From the NCBI GenBank assembly GCA_964461995.1, contig CAYWXL010000020.1, positions 1 to 64,000 on the forward strand: a stretch of DNA of 64,000 nucleotides, in the 5' to 3' direction. Positions 58,785-64,000 of the stretch are shown piece by piece. Within the stretch, counting starts at the first letter, position 1; each line of letters opens with the position of its first letter. The translations under genes and the position numbers were made by a program. The stretch comes from JALSRK01 sp964461995. GTDB lineage: Bacteria; Acidobacteriota; Terriglobia; Bryobacterales; Bryobacteraceae. The notes beneath the pieces are model-generated. The model had not been told where the DNA came from and did no database searches. It was given only the letters and a program-made list of their open reading frames with translations.

Positions 58785-59930
58785 CTACGCCGGGGCCGCC
58801 GCCGTCTCGTAGACGCAGCTCCGGCCAGTCTCGTACATCGCCAGCACGTTCTCCGGCGGCACGTCCGGCTGGATGTTGTGCACCGCCGCCAGCACCCAGC
58901 CGCCGCCCTTGCCCAGCACCTCGAACAGGCGCCGCACTTCCGCCGCCACCTCCTCGGGCGAGCCGTGGGGCAGCAGATGCTGCGTGTCCACCCCGCCCCA
59001 GAAGGCGATCCGGCCGCCGAACTCCTTCTTCAGCCGCTCCGGCTCCATGTTCTTGGCGCTCACCTGCACCGGGTTCAGCGCGTCGATGCCCAGCTCGATG
59101 AAGTCCGGAATGTAGGCGTAGACTGAACCGCAGGTGTGGTAGAAAATCTTGGCGTTGGTGTGCCGCCGGATGTGGTCGGTGATCCGCTCCTGGTAGGGCC
59201 GGATGAGCTTCCGGTACATCGGCAGTGAGCAGACCGGCCGGTCCTGCAGGCCCACGTCGTCGCCGAAGGCCACGATGTCCACCAAGTCGCCCACCTCTTC
59301 GTAGGCCCGCCGGTTCATCTCCATCATCACCTCGAGCACAGCGTCGCACAGCGCCCGGAACAGGTCGTGGTCGCCGGCCAGGTCGCAGTACCAGTCTTCG
59401 AACCCGCGCAGATACTGGGTCTGGTGCACCAGGTGGTAGCGGGCGCTGAAAACCACCGCATAGTCGGTTTCTTCTTTCAGCCGTTTCGCCCGCTCCCGCA
59501 GGCCGCGGAAACGTCCCGGATCCGCCGGGTCCGGCCACGGGTAGCGGGCGATATCGGCGGGCGTGATCTCCCCCGCCAGCGGGCACTCGTCCAGCTCGTA
59601 GTAGTGGCAGCCCTCGGGCCGCACCCGTACTACGCCCCATTCGTCCTTGTGGCGGCCGTCGGGCAGAATCTCCCCGCCGCCCGAGTCTGGCGGATTCAGC
59701 ATCACGCCACGGCAATCCACGTCCAAGCGCTCGAGCACCGCCTCGTCGATCGCGTGGAGTTGCTGCATCGTGTCGATGCACGGGCCGAGCTCGCCCACGC
59801 CCAGCTTTTCTCGTAGCCGGTCATAGGCTCCGCGAACCATGCCGGTCACCCGCGTCGAGCCTAGGTCCATGGGAAGCCGGTCCGGTTCCCGGTGATCCAG
59901 CGCTGTCAAGATTCGTTCCCGGTGAGTCAT
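58785..59930 (-). CDS. Uroporphyrinogen decarboxylase (UROD) family protein, methyltransferase-like group
   Basis: Starting at MTHRERILTALDHREPDRLP the protein is 381 residues. The family-type ends are visible: DLGSTRVTGM, AFGDDVGLQDRPVCSLPMYR, IFYHTCGSVYAYIPDFIELG and IAFWGGVDTQHLLPHGSPEE, with TCG and WGGVD positions as in UROD-domain corrinoid methyltransferases. It differs from heme-pathway HemE, so it is more likely a methyltransferase-type or uncharacterised member. Follows the JAMM-like gene by 53 bases. Confidence 0.82.
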   Translation of the reverse strand: MTHRERILTALDHREPDRLPMDLGSTRVTGMVRGAYDRLREKLGVGELGPCIDTMQQLHAIDEAVLERLDVDCRGVMLNPPDSGGGEILPDGRHKDEWGVVRVRPEGCHYYELDECPLAGEITPADIARYPWPDPADPGRFRGLRERAKRLKEETDYAVVFSARYHLVHQTQYLRGFEDWYCDLAGDHDLFRALCDAVLEVMMEMNRRAYEEVGDLVDIVAFGDDVGLQDRPVCSLPMYRKLIRPYQERITDHIRRHTNAKIFYHTCGSVYAYIPDFIELGIDALNPVQVSAKNMEPERLKKEFGGRIAFWGGVDTQHLLPHGSPEEVAAEVRRLFEVLGKGGGWVLAAVHNIQPDVPPENVLAMYETGRSCVYETAAAPA

Positions 59931-59983
59931 GGCGGGACCATTGTAGGACACTGCTGAGGTTCCGGAGAACCCTGGCGCCCCGC

Positions 59984-61228
59984 TTACGGATTCGCCGAGC
60001 CGAGCTGCCTTCGCTTCGCTTCGATCGCCTGTTGGAGCGCCTCTGACTGGAGCCGCTGTTGCTCCAGCTCCGACTTCAGCCGCTTGATCTCTATCTCCAG
60101 ATCGGCGGTCTCGCTCCGCCGCCCGGCCTCCGCACCGGCCGGACGTGCCGCGGGAGCGCCCAGGTATTTCGCTGCCTCCGTTACCGTCTCGCCTTGGGAG
60201 GTCCGCACCCGCAACCGGAACGTTACCTCTCCGCCAGCGCTCTGGTAAGTGAGGCTACCGCCCCGGAGTTCTTCGCGGGATAGCTCGATTGTGCGCCGCT
60301 CGTCGCCGTCGGCGATTTCTAAAGAGGCCGAAGTCGCGGCCTGGACGGCGGAAGCCTGGGGGTTCCATTCCACGATCAATTGGTCGCCCACCTGGCGCAC
60401 GCCGAAGGCGATTCCTGTAGCCGTCTCGTCGCTCAGCAGCGGCGCGATGAAGATCACCGCCAGCGCCGCCAGCGCCACTGCCCCTACTACCGCAGCCACC
60501 GGCCACGCCGAGAGGCGCCATCCCCCTGGTTGGGAGCCCGGGTACGGCAGCGGCTCGGGCGCCGGGATGCCGATGGCCGGGCTCGGGCGCCCCGCGAACG
60601 TCCCCGGGCCGCCGCCTGAGGACGCTGCTGGAACCTGAGGCGCCTCTTTAGCCGCCCGGCGCGGCCGCTCGCTGGGGTCGAAGTCCAGCGGCAGCCTTCG
60701 CCGCCGGACCTCCAGCCGCATCTCGGCGGCCGGCGCTCCCGTGGCCATCCGCCCCTCGCGGTCCCGCAGGAAGAACCCCGCCCGGGCGGGCTCGTACATG
60801 TGCGGCCGCACGACGAACAGCATCTGCCACCGTTCGGGAAAGAAGCGGTCGAAGAGCGCCACATCTTCTTCCGAGACCATCAAATCACCGCGGGTCCTCG
60901 TCCGGAAAAGCCCTACCGCCTCCAGTTCGCTCAACGCCGGGTCCTCCTTGGCAGCCTCGAGCAGTTCTGCAAGCCCCTTCTCGTCTTTCTCCGACAGGTC
61001 GAAACCCGGCCCCCGGGCATGCTCGCATTCGATCTCCCGCCACTGATGGATCTCGATGCGATTGCCCTCGCGCCGCCCGAACAGCACCCCGCCGATCTCC
61101 AGCCCCCGGCGCGGGATCTTCTGCAATCCGACCATTGCCGCGCGCCGCATCGATTCGAGCACCATCTCGGTCACCACGATCGTCAAGTCGCGGTCGGCCA
61201 CGAACCATTCTTGCGTCGGGCTTTCCAT
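59984..61228 (-). CDS. Membrane-anchored JAMM/MPN-like protein without metal-site histidines
   Basis: A 414-residue protein. Residues about 15-145 look like a JAB/MPN domain: GLEIGGVLFGRREG carries Glu44, and ELEAVGLFRTRTRGDLMVSE with EDVALFD aligns with the usual GxxHxHPxG...SxxD segment. The two zinc histidines are Arg109 and Arg111 and the Pro is Thr112, while Ser119 and Asp122 remain, so peptidase activity is unlikely. A Pro/Ala-rich linker and one membrane helix (WPVAAVVGAVALAALAVIFI) follow, then a beta-sandwich-like domain (about 275-345) and a C-terminal coiled coil (about 372-408). Confidence 0.72.
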   Translation of the reverse strand: MESPTQEWFVADRDLTIVVTEMVLESMRRAAMVGLQKIPRRGLEIGGVLFGRREGNRIEIHQWREIECEHARGPGFDLSEKDEKGLAELLEAAKEDPALSELEAVGLFRTRTRGDLMVSEEDVALFDRFFPERWQMLFVVRPHMYEPARAGFFLRDREGRMATGAPAAEMRLEVRRRRLPLDFDPSERPRRAAKEAPQVPAASSGGGPGTFAGRPSPAIGIPAPEPLPYPGSQPGGWRLSAWPVAAVVGAVALAALAVIFIAPLLSDETATGIAFGVRQVGDQLIVEWNPQASAVQAATSASLEIADGDERRTIELSREELRGGSLTYQSAGGEVTFRLRVRTSQGETVTEAAKYLGAPAARPAGAEAGRRSETADLEIEIKRLKSELEQQRLQSEALQQAIEAKRRQLGSANP

Positions 61229-61705
61229 GGGACTCTCGCACTGATTCAGGCCGGCCCGCCCGCTCCGGCCTCATTCATCGTAAATCGGAATTCCGGTCAT
61301 CCCAAACCGGCGGCCCGCTTGCCGCCGGCCGGACCTCCCCGGACTCTCTCCGGACTTCCCATTATCCTTCCTGAAACCGCCCGGGGTTGCGGCCGGCGAA
61401 AGAGCTCTCCGCCGCCCCGGAGTCAGCCGGTTCTCTCCTGTTCCCGCCCGGTACCATTACCTCGCCGCCGCATCCCCGGAGAACCCGCAGGTCCCCGCCG
61501 GCCGTCGGCATCGTCTCTGTATCTTCTTGTCTCCACGGAAGATAATCCTGAAGCCTGCGGCGGCCGCGCCGCGTCCAATCGAGTGAACCCGGATGCAAAC
61601 CGCCGGCGGGCCCTCTGCAGCCAGGGGACACCACACACTCGGAACCAGGCTGGTGAGGACTGACGAAACGGACGGTTCATGCTAAATTCAATATGGTTGT
61701 CGGGA
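61229..61705. other. Gene-free stretch before tRNA-Ile2
   Basis: About 480 bases without a convincing gene. Short frames on both strands are Arg/Pro/Ala-rich, as expected from random GC-rich sequence, and have no start signals or family motifs. The last bases before the tRNA are A/T-rich and probably hold its promoter. Confidence 0.55.
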
Positions 61706-61781
<76 letters not shown>

Positions 61782-61870
61782 CGCCCGGATCGCTGCGGAG
61801 GCCTTCTCCGGCGGACCCGGGATATCCGATTTCGCGCGTGCCGCCTCGACGAATCGCGGCAGCGTAACCA

Positions 61871-62854
61871 ATGCGGAGACTTTTCAAGAACATTCACTTG
61901 CACGTCGCTCCCCGCCGGTTTGAGAACTGGGACGACTTCGTTCAGAACACTCCGGAGTATTCCATCGGACTGGAGGTGATCGACGACGTGCCCGGCCACG
62001 TCGGCCACCACGTCCACTTCGACCATCACAAGGGCGTGATCCGGGAAGCCACCATGAGCGCCGCTATGCAGGCTTATATCGCTGTGCGCCAAGGCCGCCT
62101 CATGGAGCGGTGGCTCCAACGCGCCAACCCGGTGAACGTCTACGTGTGGAACGCCGACCAGGACGTGTGCCTGGCTACCTTCGTCCTCGAGTACCACCAC
62201 CTCCTCGAGCGCTCCGAGGGCGCTCCACTGTTGCGTTGGATCGTCCAGTACAACAACAAGATCGACGTCTGCGGCGGCCTTTACCCGGTGCGGCTCGAGG
62301 AGTTGGAGAAGAACCACTTCACCTGGGTGTTCGAGCCCTACCGCAAACAGCGGATGGCCGGCAAGCAGAAAGGTGATGACGAGCTGGTTCGCCGGACGAT
62401 CCGCGAAGTCTGCGATCGGCTCCACGCCCTCATGCTGGGCAAGGCCGGCGTCACCAAGATCACCGCCAAACCGGAGATCCTGTACCAGTCGCCTTACGAC
62501 TTCGTGATCGTCGATGAGAAAGGTGATCCGAATTCACGCCTGGTGTTGGCCTCCCAGGGCCACCGCAACTTGATCAGCCTCATCTGCCGCCGGCCGAACG
62601 GCCGCTACACCTACAGCATCATCCGAGGTTCGCCCTACGACGAGGATACCTTCCAGGTGACCAAGCTCGTCGCGGCGTTCCAGGCCGCCGAGGATTTGCC
62701 GAACGAAAAAATCTGGGGCGGCTCCGACCTGGCCGCCGGCTCCGATAGTGAGCTGGGCTCCAGCTTGACCTGGCAGCAGTTGCGGGACATCGCCGAGCCG
62801 ATCGTCAAGGAAGACTACCTGCTCCGGCTGCCCGACCCAGCCACCGTCACGTGA
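61871..62854 (+). CDS. Hypothetical protein with DHH-like motif
   Basis: A 327-residue soluble protein. The N-terminal part contains GHVGHHVHFDHHKGVI and VYVWNADQDVCLATFVLEYH, two segments that faintly resemble the DHH signature and the N-x-D-x-D metal motif of DHH phosphoesterases, though their order differs from the classic family. The C-terminal part has GHRNLISLICRRPNGRYTYS. No domain could be named with confidence. It follows tRNA-Ile2 and is convergent with the phosphatase gene. Confidence 0.62.
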   Translation: MRRLFKNIHLHVAPRRFENWDDFVQNTPEYSIGLEVIDDVPGHVGHHVHFDHHKGVIREATMSAAMQAYIAVRQGRLMERWLQRANPVNVYVWNADQDVCLATFVLEYHHLLERSEGAPLLRWIVQYNNKIDVCGGLYPVRLEELEKNHFTWVFEPYRKQRMAGKQKGDDELVRRTIREVCDRLHALMLGKAGVTKITAKPEILYQSPYDFVIVDEKGDPNSRLVLASQGHRNLISLICRRPNGRYTYSIIRGSPYDEDTFQVTKLVAAFQAAEDLPNEKIWGGSDLAAGSDSELGSSLTWQQLRDIAEPIVKEDYLLRLPDPATVT

Positions 62855-62874
62855 GCCGCTCCCGGCTCCGCCGG

Positions 62875-63639
62875 CTACCCGACGAAACGCAGCAGCTCAC
62901 CTTCGAGCGCTGGAGTGCACATCACGCAATTGCCGGCATAGATCGAGGATGCCCCGTCGAAGTTGCGGAACACGCCCCCCGCTTCTTCGGTGATGATCTT
63001 CGGCGGCGCCAGATCCCAGGCCTCTCCGCGAGGCTCGAGCCAGACGTCCGCTTTCCCCGAAGCGACTAGCATCGCTCCTGGCGCTCCCCCAGGATTCCGG
63101 ATCGCCCAGAACTGCGCGGCCCACTCCAGGAAACCCGCCCCGAACGGCTCGCGGTGGAAGGCGCCGAGGTCATTAAGGCAAAGCACTGCCTGGGAGAGTT
63201 CCGTCACTTCCGAAACGTGGATCGGCCGCCCGTTAAGCCGCGCTCCGCAGCCGCGCGCTGCGTAGTAGAGCTCATCCAGCGCCGGGAAGTAGATCACCCC
63301 GGCTACGATGTTGTCACGACCCTCTTCGAGAGCGATCTGAACGCACCAGAAACGGTTCCCCCGGACGAAGTCCCGCGTCCCGTCGACCGGATCGATCAGC
63401 CAGCGGCGCCCGGAGGCGCCTTCCCTGGCTGCGCCTTCCTCGCCCAGCAGGCCGTCCTCGGGAAACGCCTCTTCGAGCGCCGCCACGATCAGCCGTTCCC
63501 CCTCGCGGTCGGCGGCCGTCACCGGGGAGTCGTCAGCCTTCGTCTCCGCCTGCACTCCCTGTTGCCAGTAACGGAGTGCCAGCCGGCCGGCCTGCAAAGC
63601 CGCTGACCGGGCTGCCTCGAGTTCCCTCTCGTATGCCAT
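62875..63639 (-). CDS. Inositol monophosphatase/histidinol-phosphatase-type phosphatase
   Basis: The ATG of MAYERELEAARSAALQ was chosen over a GTG three codons upstream, giving 254 residues. The metal motifs of the IMPase superfamily are complete: LLGEEGA, WLIDPVDGTRDFVRG and GEAWDLAPPKIITEEAGG. These Mg-dependent enzymes remove phosphate from inositol phosphate, histidinol phosphate (HisN) or 3'-phosphoadenosine 5'-phosphate; the DGTRDFV variant is common in HisN-like proteins, but specificity is open. Confidence 0.9.
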   Translation of the reverse strand: MAYERELEAARSAALQAGRLALRYWQQGVQAETKADDSPVTAADREGERLIVAALEEAFPEDGLLGEEGAAREGASGRRWLIDPVDGTRDFVRGNRFWCVQIALEEGRDNIVAGVIYFPALDELYYAARGCGARLNGRPIHVSEVTELSQAVLCLNDLGAFHREPFGAGFLEWAAQFWAIRNPGGAPGAMLVASGKADVWLEPRGEAWDLAPPKIITEEAGGVFRNFDGASSIYAGNCVMCTPALEGELLRFVG

Positions 63640-63664
63640 GGGCGCCACGTGGCCGCACCGGCCC

Positions 63665-64000
63665 TTAGAGATTCTCCCGGATGAGCCGCTCGACCAGAAT
63701 CATGTCCTTCCACTCGCCATCGACCTTGCCGTGGAAGCGGTGCACCCCCACTTCGCGGAAGTCCAGCGCGCCCACCAGTCCCCGGCTGGCCACGTTCTCC
63801 GGCAGGATCCGGCCCACCAGCTTCCAAAAGCCTGCCCTCCGGCACTCGTCGATTAGCGCCTCCAGCGCCAGATGCCCCGCTCGGCGTCGCCGGCCGCTCC
63901 TCGTTACGTAGACCACTGCTTCGGCCACCCCAGAGCACGGCTCCTCGTCGCTGTAGGGCAGCGCCGCCGCGAAGGCGATCATCTTGCCGTTGTCTTCCAC
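63665..64000 (-). CDS. GNAT-family N-acetyltransferase (phosphinothricin-type), 5' truncated by the window edge
   Basis: The frame is open to the right edge, so only the last 111 or so codons are present. Remaining parts are GVAEAVVYVTRSGRRRRAGH, where the R-x-x-G-x-A-like turn binds acetyl-CoA, the helix LALEALIDECRRAGFWKLVG, ILPENVASRGLVGALDFREV and the terminal EWKDMILVERL. This resembles phosphinothricin acetyltransferase-like (PAT/MnaT) proteins. Stop codon lies 25 bases before the phosphatase start region. Confidence 0.82.
   Translation of the reverse strand: MEDNGKMIAFAAALPYSDEEPCSGVAEAVVYVTRSGRRRRAGHLALEALIDECRRAGFWKLVGRILPENVASRGLVGALDFREVGVHRFHGKVDGEWKDMILVERLIRENL

Noticed and set aside
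58785..59930. Heme-pathway HemE
   Set aside because: The chain has UROD-superfamily motifs but its N-terminal pattern and the TCG/WGGVD segments fit the methyltransferase-like group better than true uroporphyrinogen decarboxylase.
61423..61680. Small Arg-rich frame in the gap before tRNA-Ile2
   Set aside because: No ribosome-binding site, random-like composition and no family resemblance.

Overview
The window is a GC-rich bacterial chromosome segment, most likely from an Acidobacteriota member of the Bryobacterales/Solibacter lineage. Three lineage-flavoured signals support this: an NHL-repeat protein ending in a Solibacter-type TIGR03437 C-terminal domain, two adjacent proteins of the 'VWFA-related Acidobacterial' type (TIGR03436), and many secreted single-copy proteins of unknown role. 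Kdo synthesis genes (kdsA, kdsB) point to a Gram-negative envelope. I see no insertion sequence, prophage, CRISPR array or rRNA. The assignment is an inference from protein families, not from a marker gene.

Layout. 1-3.6 kb: the 3' end of groEL with its terminator, a baeRF3-type protein, secG, tRNA-Leu(GAG) and a GntP-type gluconate permease. 3.7-7.8 kb: a large secreted NHL/TIGR03437 protein and a secreted alpha/beta hydrolase. 7.9-16.8 kb: an extracellular polysaccharide/glycosylation block (sugar-nucleotide epimerase, two asparagine-synthase-like amidotransferases, two glycosyltransferases, an O-antigen-ligase-like protein) resembling the sets linked to exosortase A systems, with no exosortase in view. 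16.8-22.2 kb: a long gene-free stretch, a secreted TPR protein, a small YHS protein, an aldehyde dehydrogenase, a Cache-domain membrane protein and a small membrane protein. 22.2-25.3 kb: a tight operon of a HutI-like protein, glutamate formimidoyltransferase and lipA.

25.4-33 kb: an exported 2-hydroxyacid dehydrogenase homologue, an ACT protein, hemB, ispG, yjbQ, a DUF2203 protein, miaB and a bifunctional-nuclease operon. 33-42.6 kb: a TPR lipoprotein-like secreted protein, an SSS-family symporter and APC permease pair, a small AT-hook-like protein preceded by a long hairpin, a beta-lactamase/NamZ fusion with a pterin dehydratase, a dihydropteridine-reductase-like SDR and a MEMO-family protein. 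42.6-50 kb: MarR and GGDEF regulators, secreted hypotheticals, a Zn-ribbon membrane protein, a POTRA/HEAT protein, a Tat-exported Gfo/Idh/MocA oxidoreductase, a Spy-like protein and a pseudopilin.

50-64 kb: kdsB-pyrG-kdsA (CTP production next to CMP-Kdo synthesis), the tandem VWA operon, a SIS-domain protein, a methyltransferase, a PEBP-family protein, an eIF-2B-like/UROD-family/JAMM-like gene set, tRNA-Ile2(CAU), a possible DHH-like protein, an inositol-monophosphatase-family phosphatase and a truncated GNAT acetyltransferase.

Most interesting leads: a HutI homologue lacking three of its four metal ligands but kept in an operon with formimidoyltransferase; a membrane-anchored JAMM fold without its metal site; a TIGR03437 domain interrupted by two paralogous inserts; a 69-residue AT-hook/lysine-rich protein behind a ~100-nt inverted repeat; and a 2-hydroxyacid dehydrogenase with an export signal.
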